Origin: Hymenoscyphus infarciens
Lineage: Eukaryota > Ascomycota > Leotiomycetes > Helotiales > Helotiaceae
Assembly: GCA_001414345.1 (NCBI GenBank)
Contig: LLCB01000053.1
Span: 62,001-126,000, forward strand
Length of the DNA: 64,000 nucleotides
Direction of reading: 5' to 3'
Below are positions 36,425 to 46,930 of this stretch, piece after piece. The notes beneath the pieces were generated by a model. That model searched no databases and was not told where the DNA came from. It saw only the letters and a list, made by a program, of their open reading frames with translations. Both the position numbers and the translations under genes were made by a program. Numbering within the stretch: the stretch's first letter is position 1; every line of letters begins with the position of its first letter.

Positions 36425-37536
36425 GAACTTGGATAAAGAGCAATCAAACCGGACCTTGACGTTGAAAGTATTCTGCTTTATTCCAAACGAGGCCGAGTCC
36501 ACTTCTTTCAGTCCAACGTCTCGTCAAGCGGGAAATCTGTATGAGGATATTCAGAGGACGAGCTTTGTTATCTCTTTTGGCTGAATAGGGTTTCTACCAT
36601 TTGGCCTCAAAAAAATAATTCTACTAGCGCTACTTTCCGGACTGCTCAAAAAGGAAAAGGAAAGTTTGCATCCAGGGAGGGCGGTTCTTCATTTGCATAA
36701 AATACCCTGTATGTTGTAGATAACGGTACGCGATTTGCGTAGTTGTGTGGGCGAACCACTTCTTTGAAATCAGTTGAGGAGTTCCCATGAAGGTGGGGGG
36801 ACCTGCATTTCATGACTTATATGATTTTCCGGTTGTGGTGGTGAGAGAGATGAGAGGTGGAAGGCAGTCATGAAATCAGATGACGGGAAGATGACAAAAT
36901 AAAAGCAAAACTTCAAATTTTCTATACTTGTGTGTGCCATGTTGATGCTAGGGTTTCGACCCTCTCAGTTTTTGGGGACTTGAGTAGGAGTGTAATGGCC
37001 TGTTAAACTGTCGTAACTAATGTGTTTATATGAGCAATGAATATATATGAGCAATGAACAGGCGAGGAGAATAACGGGTTAAGGGGGAGGAGTGGTAATG
37101 AGGGGATGCAGAGAACGGGCGCGGAGTTGGTTTTGGGGTTTTAAATGGGCAGGGAGAGCTTGTCAAAGTACCTACCTAGAGGAGACGAAAGCTCCTCCCT
37201 TGCCTCCTCCCATTAACCTCAACCCACCAAGACGACGTGTGAGATGCGAGAGAAAAAGCATCAAGAAGGGAAGGCACGACTCTCCAATACTCCCGCATCA
37301 AAATCGGTCTGCCGCGGCTCACGTGGTCAGAGTCGTTCGTTCTTTCCCTAACTTAACGCAACCACCTTCACCTTCCCACCTGCACCTTCCCGTCTGTTGG
37401 TCAAGGTTTCGAGGTGGTCGTGTTCGTTCCTTCCTCGCCATGACCTTGACCCAACGGGACCACCTCGGCACCTCAAAAGACAAGACTTGTGTCGCTCCTT
37501 CCTTCTTACGAGGTTGAGTTTATGGAATTGGGGTTG
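36425..37536. other. Intergenic, no gene seen
   Basis: 3' untranslated region of the zinc-knuckle gene followed by ordinary sequence. A 141-codon plus frame (37092-37517) is Arg/Pro-rich, without domain or splice support. Confidence 0.5.
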
Positions 37537-38214
37537 TACGGCATCCCCGTATGTACCAAAAGTCGGAAACGACTAAATCACAAATCGTAAATCGAAGTGT
37601 TACTTTTTTATAAGTAGAAAATATAATAGTTTTTAATTTAAGTTCTCTCGCCCTCCTTCTCCCCTCCCCCTCTCTATACTAGACAGTCTTAACTATAGCA
37701 ACTAATTAGAGGATAGGGTGAGAGGATAAGTATTACGTGTATAGTAGTAACATCGCCTCCTCGCTATTATATCCTTACCCTCTATTACCTTAATTGTATA
37801 TCGTATTGTTCCTATTATTTTTAGATAAAAAAGAGAGAAAGAGAAAGAGAAAGAGGGCAAGAGGGGAAGAGGGGAAGAGAGGGGGGGGATACTTGCTCTA
37901 AACTCCTCTTATCTATACTAGGAAAAACCTTCCCCTGGAATGTTTGCTTACTCTTGTACCTCACCCCCTTCTCTTACCTCCTTACCTTACCCTTATTCTT
38001 CTCTCGCTCTCTCCTACACTCTCTTAGGATACGTAATATATAGAAGAATAGGATAAGAGAGTAAGAGAGTAAGAGAGTAAGAGAATAGGATAATATAGTT
38101 TAAGATTTGCTATGTCCCTTAGAGGCTTAATACTTAACTTTTGCGATTTACGATTTACGATTTACGATTTGCGATTTAGTCGTTTCCGGCTTTTGGTATA
38201 TACGGGACGCCCTA
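37537..38214. mobile_element. 678-bp TA-flanked terminal-inverted-repeat element
   Basis: The two ends are inverted copies over about 55 bp: the shared core ACCAAAAGyCGGAAACGACT is followed by AAATCrCAAATCG. TA occurs at both outer ends, the target duplication of Tc1/mariner (Pogo/Fot1-type) transposons. No transposase frame is present. The interior has purine-rich microsatellite (about 37835-37887) and AT-rich sequence. Non-autonomous copy. Confidence 0.75.
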
Positions 38215-38566
38215 GGTTGTGAGGTGCGGTGTAGGATTCAAGAGGTGGGTCTTTGATTTTTGCCGTCGAATTTTGATTTTATGTTCTCTTTTGTGAACGT
38301 AAGGTACTTGCTGTTTGCATCTTGCTCCTTCATTCTTGATTCTCACTTTTTCTTTGCGGCATGATGGAAGATGAAGACAGATAATATAGTTTTCATTTTT
38401 ATTCCTTCCCCTCGACCAAACAGTACCTTGTGGTTGTAGAGCCTGAATAGAATCGTCATCCCCAGTTAAAAAATGCGCCTAAGAGGTTTCGATCAACTGT
38501 CGACGAAACTATCCCTCTTTATTGAAAATATCAACCTTGGAAGGGATACTTCATATATCCTCTATT

Positions 38567-39570
38567 CTACTTCTCCTTCACGCCATCAACGAAAACATCA
38601 AATTTCTCGTTGTAGAAACACAATCTTCCCACGATCAGAGCCGATTCGGGGGTTGGGTATTTGTAGTACCAAACTGCGTCCTTGACCGTGTCTCCACCAA
38701 CTTTCAAATCATAGTAGCTGTTATGAAGCATCATTAGTTTGAAAAAGATTGGATTCCAGAATAAAAATTGCCCGCAGAGTGATGGGAAGAAATCAAGTGG
38801 AGGGAACCTACTTTGCCATTCCTTTATAAGGACAAAAAGTTGTCGTCTCGCTCTCTACCAAGGAACCCGATTCAGGGTCATCTAGCAAGGCACCTGGGTT
38901 GAGATAATATCTCGGTCGCAGCATTGTTTCATACAGGAAAATGTTCTGGGACGATGTGAGGATGCTTGTGCCCTTGTATTCGATGCGGATTTCTCGAGAC
39001 GACGGGAATGTTTCTATTCGTTTGTAGGGGTCTTTGGGGTGCGTTCCTTGGAGAATTTCGTCTTCCACGAGCCATTTGTCGAGGCTGGGAACAGGGATAC
39101 GTACCAAACCATCGAGAGGTCCTGCGTAGGAGAATACTAGGATGCCATCCACAGTATGTATACCGTGCTTGATCGTTGCTATGTAGTAGGGCGAATCGGG
39201 ACCAGAATCGGAGACTGTGGTGACACTGGTGAGCAATGAGGGGAGGATGGAGCGTTTTGGTATGTAGAAATATGGGTCTTGGAAGTTGGTGTTAGCTAAG
39301 CTTTCGTTTGAATAGAAGTAATGCCTGAAAGAGATACAAAGAGACGGGGAGGATGAAGATTACAATATGGATGCTCCCAAACATATACCGCGCCAGTGGT
39401 GTCGAAAATGTATTGTCCGCCCAGAACACCTCTGACTCGACGAGGTGTGCTTTCGAATTTATGTGGGCCCTCTTTTGTGAGCTTGTCGCCCAAGGCTTTA
39501 AGACTGTTTAGACAGTTTGTCAGCTCAAGACGTCGTTGAATCGCGAGGGGGCTCACTCCGCTTCAGTCAT
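38567..39570 (-). CDS. DUF427 family protein
   Basis: Four exons: 39570..39557, 39503..39364, 39295..38812, 38717..38567. Introns are 53, 68 and 94 bp and give an intact 262-aa frame. The first exon is only 14 nt (MTEA plus a split codon). It was chosen because it restores MTEADLKALGDKL in frame, whereas the extended frame starts with GTG. Two DUF427 modules are visible: RRVRGVLGGQYIFDTTGAVY followed by VWEHPY, and later YLNPGALLDD, TTFCPYKGMAN and VWYYKYPTP. The end reads FYNEKFDVFVDGVKEK. The biochemical role of DUF427 proteins is not established; they are widespread in fungi and bacteria, usually cytosolic. Start-to-start distance to the divergent acyl-CoA dehydrogenase gene is about 760 bp. 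Confidence 0.88.
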
Positions 39571-40332
39571 TCTGCTGCCACAAGTCGAGTCGCGGGAAGG
39601 CCAAAGATTTACGATTTGTCGACTGGAAGTACTGTACTTTTTTTTAAAGATGTCTCACCACTCGGGAGCAAGATGCATTCTGGTTGAATGACGCGAATAA
39701 AGTTCAGAACATGAATTACTCATCATACTTACATACTTACCCCTCAGCAAATCTGAAAGTGATTGCTTCGCTTAAGTAGCCAATAGCTTGTCTACCTTGG
39801 TCGCGATATTCAAACCATCATTTTTTCTGGCGTTTCACAGGCAGATAAGGTGTATTTGAAATTGCGTTTATAACTATAGTTTTGAAACTGTTTCAGCTAT
39901 CAAGTTTCGGTTGAAAATCTTGCAAACATGCACGCATGTAAACACAAACTTTTCTGCAATAAATATCCTAATTTTCCACATATCTTCAGCTAAACAGCTC
40001 CGAGAAAGAAGCTAAAAATGCGAGTAGATAGTTCTTATTACTCGGGTATCAAGTTCTAATTACTTTGAAAGGAACTTCTAGGGAAGTAATTATTTCGAAA
40101 CATCAACCCCATGTCTCACTCCGACCGGTGCCAAGTAGGCTAGGGATCGAGATGTAATGTAAGGCCGTTCATTGGTCGGCTCTCGAACCTCGGCTCGGCC
40201 AACTTTTGTTACCCCAGATTCACTTGGTTGACAGCTTGTGGGGAAACAAAAACTTCTCCTTCAGTTCACTTCTTGCGTTCCTACAATACATTCTTCCAAC
40301 TGATAACGAGCTCTAATCTAAGGCTCAACACC
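39571..40332. other. Divergent promoter between the DUF427 and acyl-CoA dehydrogenase genes
   Basis: Non-coding. Contains an inverted CCAAT box (ATTGG, 40171-40175) and a CCTCGG motif shortly after it, both within 165 bp of the plus-strand ATG. Confidence 0.5.
40188..40193 (+). promoter_or_regulatory. CCTCGG motif, candidate fatty-acid response element
   Basis: CCTCGG is the published core bound by the FarA/FarB (Ctf1) fatty-acid regulators of filamentous fungi. It lies 140 bp upstream of the acyl-CoA dehydrogenase ATG, 13 bp after an inverted CCAAT box. A 6-bp match alone is weak; the gene's function makes it credible. Confidence 0.4.
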
Positions 40333-42143
40333 ATGCCTCACAAAGTAATTACAAGGGAGGAAGTCGCCAAGAACAACACCGGGGATTCTCTTGTAAGCAA
40401 CTCTCTATTGTGTAGGAGCCCCAACAGCACTTTAAAGCTAGAAAGAGCTCTTCAACTATCTGCGAAACGTACTCATCCCTGTGGGAGAGACTTTGCTAAA
40501 ATTTGGACAATTCAGTGGTTCGTTATCGACAGCAAAGTCTACGATGTTACAGATTTCGTCGATGCGCATCCTGGAGGGGAGTTTGTCCTAAAGCAAGTCG
40601 CCGGATCAGATGCCACTGAAGCCTTCTACAATCTCCACCGACAAGAAGTCCTACAAAAATACTCGAGTCTATGCATTGGCACAATCAAAGGCGAAACCTC
40701 CAAAGTGATCCCACACAATGCCGGCGACCTAAGCCAAGTTCCTTACGGCGAACCAACATGGCTCACTCCACAATTCAAGAGCCCATATTATAAAGAGAGT
40801 CATCGAAAGTTACAAAAGGCAATGAGAAAATTTGTTGATGAGGAGGTTTATCCGGTTGCCCAGGAATGCGAAAAGGAGGGTACTACGATTCCACAGGAGT
40901 TGATTGACAAGATGTCCAAGAATGGAGTTATGCAAATGCGCTTGGGTCCGGGAAAACATTTGCATGGGGTCGAATTAATGGGTGGTGTGGTTAAAGGTGA
41001 AGAGTTTGATTATTTCCATGATTTAGTTGTTGGTCAGGAATTGCTCAGAGCAAATGCTCGAGGATTTCAAGACGGCAATTTGGCGGGGTATGTCGGACAG
41101 CCCTTCTCGGTGGATTCTGCTAACAAATCCCCAGAATGACAATTTCTCTCACCGCGGTCCTTCAATGGGCAAATGACGAGGAATGGAAAAACAGAATTGC
41201 AAAAGAAGTCTTTTCTGGAGAGAAGAAAATTTGCTTAGCTATTACCGAGGCTTTCGCTGGCTCGGATGTTGCTGGAATCAGAACTACTGCTGAGAAAACT
41301 GCTGATGGGAAACACTACATCGTCAACGGAACAAAAAAATGGATCACCAATGGTGTTTTCTGCGATTATTTTGTCACTGGTGTCCGCACAGATAAAGGGC
41401 TTTCGGTCGTTCTGATCAAGAGACAGGAAGGCGTGGAGACGAGCGCTATCAAAACTTCATACTCTCCTACTGCCGGTACAGCATTCGTCACATTCGATAA
41501 GTATAAAATACCACAGCCCGTTACAAAAAACAGTGACTAACTTAAAATAGTGTTAAAGTACCCGTTGAGAATCTGCTTGGAAAGGAGAACAAGGGGATGC
41601 AAGTCATCCTCTCCAATTTCAACCACGAAAGATGGATGATGGCAGCAGGAGTCATTCGAATGAGCCGTCTCGTCACAGAAGAAAGTCTCAAATGGAGCAA
41701 TCAAAGAATGGTTTTTGGCAAGAGACTCATTGAGCAGCCAACAATTCGACAAAAGTGAGTTCACCTCATCATTTCATATGTTCTCACTAGACTAATCAAA
41801 CTCAAGACTCGCAAAGATGATCGCTCACTGTGAAGCAAACCAAGCTTGGCTGGAAAATATCACCTACCAAATGACACTAATGCCCTACTCTCAACAAGCC
41901 ACCCATCTCGCTGGTCCTATCGGTTTACTCAAGATGTTCGCTACTCGCTCTGCTCATGAGATCGCCGATGAATCAGTTCAAATTTTCGGTGGAAGAGCTT
42001 TGACGAGAACGGGTATGGGATCGACGATTGAGATGTTTCATCGAACTTACAAGTTTGATGCTATTCTCGGTGGGGCTGAGGAGATATTGGGGGATTTGGG
42101 TGTGAGACAGGCTATGAAGAATATGCCAAAGAGCATGTTGTAA
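40333..42143 (+). CDS. Cytochrome b5-acyl-CoA dehydrogenase fusion
   Basis: Five exons: 40333..40392, 40516..41087, 41135..41500, 41551..41754, 41807..42143; 512 aa. Residues ~4-80 form a cytochrome b5 domain with WFVIDSKVYDVTDF and haem ligands His38 (HPGG) and His61. From ~115 onward is an acyl-CoA dehydrogenase: N-terminal helical domain, middle beta domain (ITEAFAGSDVAGI, NGTKKWITNG) and C-terminal helical domain (GGRALTRTGMGSTIE). GGAEEILGDLGVRQA occupies the region that usually carries the catalytic base. Acyl-CoA dehydrogenases oxidise acyl-CoA at C2-C3 with FAD in beta-oxidation. The b5 fusion is a known fungal arrangement, presumably giving an internal electron acceptor. The C-terminus NMPKSML is not a clear classical PTS1. 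The first intron is 123 bp, in frame and stop-free; its removal is preferred because SL-WFVID matches b5 domains. Confidence 0.92.
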
Positions 42144-42530
42144 TTTTATGAGATTTAAGGCTTGAGGTAGATTGATTTTAGCCGAGATACCTTTTTAGTT
42201 GCAGATGGGAAAAGTCTCTGGTAGGCTTTAGAATAAATGAAGACTGATTCCGTCGGGCTTTTCAAATGAGTATTAGATTCTTTCTTTTCTTGAAGAAATT
42301 CACCAACCTCGTTTTCTTCGCGAGACTTCTGGTTTGACTCTGCTTTCCCCTTTCATCACAAGCACCAGATGTATGACACTACCGAAAAGCCAATCTGAAG
42401 TTCCAGGGCTCATCAATGGTGATTACATACTCTCGCCCATCCCTCACAGTGTCATATTTTCCTCTATCCAGTTGCTGACTACTTGAGCTCCAGAATCTTT
42501 TACCTCCTCAGGAACAAATGTGGGAAATCG

Positions 42531-42835
42531 TACTTTATTCACTAACTATAGAAAGAGTCGATTCTATAAAAATTTACTTTTAAGTTTGCTATAATCAACT
42601 TCTATATTTTGTTGGAAAACATTAAGTCTTCTAAATTATTTAGAAGATCTAGGTTAAATAAATATTACTTCGCTTAGAATCTAATACTCTATACTTTCAA
42701 AATATTTAAGACTGTATTTAATAAATCTAAATACCCTGAAAGAATAGGATATGATAGCTTAACTTACTAGACTTATAACTTGATACTATAAAGTAACAAC
42801 GCGGTTAGTTCATTCTGTAATTAGTGAATAAAGTA
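42531..42835. mobile_element. 305-bp miniature inverted-repeat element, family A copy 1
   Basis: Ends are inverted copies: left TACTTTATTCACTAACTATA, right end inverted TACTTTATTCACTAATTACA, with TA outermost on both sides as in Tc1/mariner-type insertions. AT-rich, RIP-like, no open frame. A diverged second copy lies at 57160-57471. Confidence 0.75.
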
Positions 42836-43555
42836 TACTAGAACAATGAGATAGAAGGTAGGTACGAACCTAAAACGTTCTATATTTCTATAGAAATTCC
42901 GCCCGCTATAAGAGAATGATATTCGGGTCTTGACAGGCGTGACAAGGCGAGGACAAGACAAGCTGTAAAAAACCATCCTTTCTCAGGATTAAATCTTTAA
43001 TACCTTCGTATTCTATACTGCTAGGCTAGTCCAGTTCATTATCTGGCATATCCTTTTCGCGAATAGCACTCAAAGTTCACCTGTGATATCCTTGGCCACG
43101 TAAAAGTGAATGCTTATCTGAAAGTCCCTCGGTGAATAGAAATGGTAGACCCGGCTCTAACTGCGGTTGGTATGAGCCACTAAAGCTGACGTGTGTTTCT
43201 GCCAGAGTGAAAAAAACAGGTAGAAGGAGCAGCAATGAAGTAACAAGCGCGTACTAATTAGGGGAGCCGAGGAAACTGATAATGAACTCGAATTTGTATC
43301 CTCAACTCAAGAAAACAACGAAAGCTGTGAACGATTTCCTCACATTTAAAAATTACAGTAAGAAACGCAACGTTCTAGACCGCGAGTAAAATCAATTTCC
43401 CTAAAGAGTTGTCGTCGGAGGTTAAAGATAAGCTTACGACCAAGACCTATCAAGCAACACGGGGCAAAATCTCAATCTCAAAGATAAGCACATTCCAAGA
43501 GCCCCATCCTCTCAACAAGCCTTCACTAGAAGCTCTTTGGGCCCATACGGAGTAT

Positions 43556-43694
43556 TACTTCGTCCCAGGCGTAACAAAGGTTATTCAGGGGGGGTCACTT
43601 TTCAAGGTTTTGAAGGGTTTTTTGGTAGCATAAAGCTACGGAAATATGGCAATTGCCCCATTTGGATAACCTTCGTTACGCCTGGGACGAAGTA
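43556..43694. mobile_element. 139-bp miniature inverted-repeat element, family B copy 1
   Basis: Left end TACTTCGTCCCAGGCGTAAC continues ...AAAGGTTAT and is matched inverted at the right end (~29 bp arms). TA is outermost. It shares its terminal TA with the next copy. Confidence 0.85.
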
Positions 43695-43831
43695 CTTAGT
43701 CTCTGGCGAAACAAAGGTTATTCAGGGGAGGTCACTTTACAGACTTTTCAGGGGTTTTTTGGTAGCATAAAGCTACGGAAATATGGCAATTGCCCCATTT
43801 GGATAACCTTTGTTACGCCTGGGACGAAGTA
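43693..43831. mobile_element. 139-bp miniature inverted-repeat element, family B copy 2
   Basis: Directly abuts copy 1, overlapping by one TA. Interior and right arm are nearly identical to copy 1 (GGTAGCATAAAGCTACGGAA is shared exactly). The left arm is altered near its tip (TACTTAGTCTCTGGCG). Confidence 0.85.
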
Positions 43832-46820
43832 GAAGCAATGGGAAAAAAGCGCAAACTCATACCCACAAAACGCCATCCACACCTCCCGTTGCTAAGTATA
43901 AAAAATATTGCACCACTGATAAGGAAATTCCAACAAACGTACATAGAGTGAGTAACTGAGAAGGTAAAACCTAACAACGGAACAAGCAAGCGCCGCGCTC
44001 AAAATTCTCGGAATCACCGAGGTTGAACGTTGGAGAATCGAAAGAAAAGTGTCAGACCCAATTCCGACGGCCCATCCATGTTCAGGGTCCCATCGTCCGC
44101 AACTCTAGGTAACCTTCAACATGCTCACTCCCAGTGACTCCACAGCAATGGACTGTGAGCCGCACGAACCTGCAAAGCACCAAGGAATCCCCGCCTCGAG
44201 GAGCTGTGTGTTCGAGGAGAGCCACGCGCTTGCCATGCATTTACCTAACTTTCCCAGTACCTCCACCCACTAGACTGACCCAAGTTGAAGGGTGTGGTAG
44301 TGTGTGTTCCCACCTCCATCCACACCCCCCTGTGATATGTACGGAGTGTGCGTCGTCCGGAGCACTTCTCTGATTTGGTCTGGTATTTTGGGGTGCTTTC
44401 GTGGTCCCATGATTGATGCATAAATACGTTCCTGATTTAGCTGTAAAAGAAGACATCGATCCAATGAGGAGATGGATTCTGGAGGTGGTGTTTCTTTTCC
44501 AACATCGTCCTCGCGTTAGGAAGGTAATGCAAAAACTCCACGGAAAATTGATTATCCTATCCAACATCATTCAACATCATCTAACCCGATCCACGTCCCT
44601 CTCATAGAAAGGAAATGAGATACTTCTCTCGAATTGTTTCTCTCACTCAAAGCGACGCTCCCGGCTCTCTCACGAACCAGCCCAAACCGGGAGCTTGCTC
44701 CGATCAATCCGTCCCGCGCCCAAATGCCACCCTTGCAGCCAAGGAGACGGCAACGGCCTACACCCACCTCACCTTCCTCTTCGAGCCGCACTAGCCATCT
44801 GCACACCCTTGCTTGCGTGATGGCGACAGAGATAAGGGAAAGGATCCTAGCGTATGAAAGATGGGGAGGTGGGGAGGCGAGGTAAGCGTGGCACGGCATG
44901 CAAGCGGCTGAGAGGGGAATTCTTCCAGAAGCACTATCGAAGGAAAGCTCCTCCGCAAAATGGTGTAGTAGGGTTGGACGAATGAGAGAGTCGACTTTCA
45001 GCTTGTTTATTTGACTTAAATTGTTTCGTTTCTGGAGTCGAGCTATCCTTTGTGACGTGTAATTCTCCAGTGATAGCAACCGATCAGTTCTCACCAGGAT
45101 TCGAGACTGAATCCAACAGGCCATCTCGTTTTCGCCCCAAGCTTATATCGAAAGATTCGGGCGCAAGACTCGGGCGGGTGGAGCAACGATAGGCTTGTTG
45201 GAATTGATTGTTCGATTGCGAGGATGGGTTTTCTGAAACATTTCCCGATTGAGTCTCGAGTCGTCTTCCTCCATGAGCTGATGTGACGGAGTAAATCCAG
45301 CCAAAGAGGTCTGAACCGACATAAAATTCTACCATCACGGGATTGGGGCGAACGTCTAATCGTGGCGCCAGGGCCCCACCCTTCCTAAACTACTTCGTCC
45401 CAGGCGAAATAGTCCATAGCGTGACCCAGCAAAGCAGGGTTTATTTAGGAGGCCCTGTTATGGAATATTTTGCCTGAGACGAAGTAATTCCAAGAGTTTT
45501 GCAACTGCACTCAGCGGCGGGTTGATTTGATGAAGCTCGGTAAGGTCAAGTTGACGGTTCTTCGAAAACCGACTCTTTTCCCATTTACAGGCGGCTGGCG
45601 GCTATTGCAAGCTGAATCAGGAGAAGTCGTTTCCTGGAATCCCCTTAGCTCTTTCCAGATGTGCACACCGAAGTGTCTAGACTTCAAACGAATCCCAAGC
45701 GAAAGGGAATTATATTGTGTGCTCATGCGCCTAGTGAATGAAGGGGCGTAGCAATCCGGATCAAGTGACAAGTTATGTTTTGGGTATATCAGCCTAGTTC
45801 TCTTATCCATCCCCCTGCAATGGCGTTTTAAACCTACCTCGTTTGCTTGGAGACTTGGAGCTCTTAGGGCCTCTTTGGGGGGTTTTCCCGGGTCGAAGGT
45901 CTTCAATATCGAAAAACAATTGGTGGGCGGCTATCAATTCGATATAGTGCGCTTCATCCCCTTGCATCCACCGTGGGTTCGACACCGTCGGTGAGTTTTT
46001 CACTGATAAGTAGGCGAGTAGTACCCCGATTAGGCCGCATGTAACCTTTGATGAAGCTGCTTGAAGGTGAGGCCTCGAGCCGACCGAATATGTACAACCC
46101 CGTGCATTGTTCACGTATACTGTTGCGTCCTCTTTCCCAGAAGAACGGTTTTATTTTTCCGGAGGAGGATTCTGGTTCCTAATTTTGGATCTGCTTCGCG
46201 GATACTTGCATCAGAAGAGCCATGACTGCTCGGCACAGCGTGTTACTGAATGCAAAATTTTGTGGTGTGACTGGAGAGATCCTATAATCCAACTTTGGCT
46301 CTTGGCTCTAGATATTAGAAGTGTCATTTTTGAACGAGGCGATGTCTGATCACAGGCCACTTGATAGGCCTATTCGTTGCAGCCGTGCTTGCTGGGATTC
46401 GCGAAAGGGGGGGCAATTGGCAAGGGCCCGGGAATGCCAACAATAACCCCCGCAGCAACGACAGTCCAGAGCCAGGATCTAACCACACCATGCTACTATG
46501 TCAACATGTAATTGTAGATTGCAGATGCAGCCTTGAAAAAACAGCCAATCCGGGAATGGCTCTCTCAACCGCACTTGCACCCCCCAATGACCGCGTAGCC
46601 CGTGGAACCAACGATGCATGCTTCTGATTCGAGCGTGGAGAAAGAATGTCGAGGTGTGTATCGTACTGTAGCGTTGCCTGCGCCGTGGACCAAGACTCCA
46701 AAATAGCAGGAGGGAACCGACGCTGCAACCATTCAGTGATTACCATTGCAGCGGGCCTGTGACACCTCTATTCACCTGGACTCTCCGAATCGATTTAGCT
46801 TTGTGTCGCGTCGAGCTTCC
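43832..46820. other. Intergenic with a small mobile element, no supported gene
   Basis: Normal composition. A 185-codon minus frame with ATG (44567-45124) and frames near 45.5-46.1 kb have no domain, signal or splice pattern. The segment near 45575-45600 resembles, inverted, a stretch near 13780-13800 (GGGAAAAGAGTsGGTTTTCG), possibly another dispersed repeat. The part after 46.1 kb is likely promoter of the permease gene. Confidence 0.45.
45391..45486. mobile_element. 96-bp miniature inverted-repeat element, family B copy 3
   Basis: Starts TACTTCGTCCCAGGCGAAAT and ends with the inverted form ...TGCCTGAGACGAAGTA. TA outermost. Same tip as the pair at 43.6 kb but a different, shorter interior. 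Confidence 0.8.
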
Positions 46821-46829
46821 TATATATAT
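46821..46829 (+). promoter_or_regulatory. TATA box of the permease gene
   Basis: TATATATAT lies 102-110 bp upstream of the ATG at 46931, followed by a pyrimidine-rich leader. Confidence 0.55.
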
Positions 46830-46930
46830 CAATAGGCCCCCGTCACCCTCGCTTGCATACCTACTTCCCTCCCTCCTACTCATCTTTGGTTCTTGGTTCT
46901 TGGTTCCGTCAACACCAACACACCGCAACG

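Noticed and set aside
43409..43770. Two 74-77-codon ORFs
   Set aside because: They are translations through the two miniature inverted-repeat elements.
44567..45124. 185-codon minus-strand ORF with ATG
   Set aside because: No domain, signal peptide, conserved motif or splice evidence; neighbouring frames are equally open in this GC-rich stretch.
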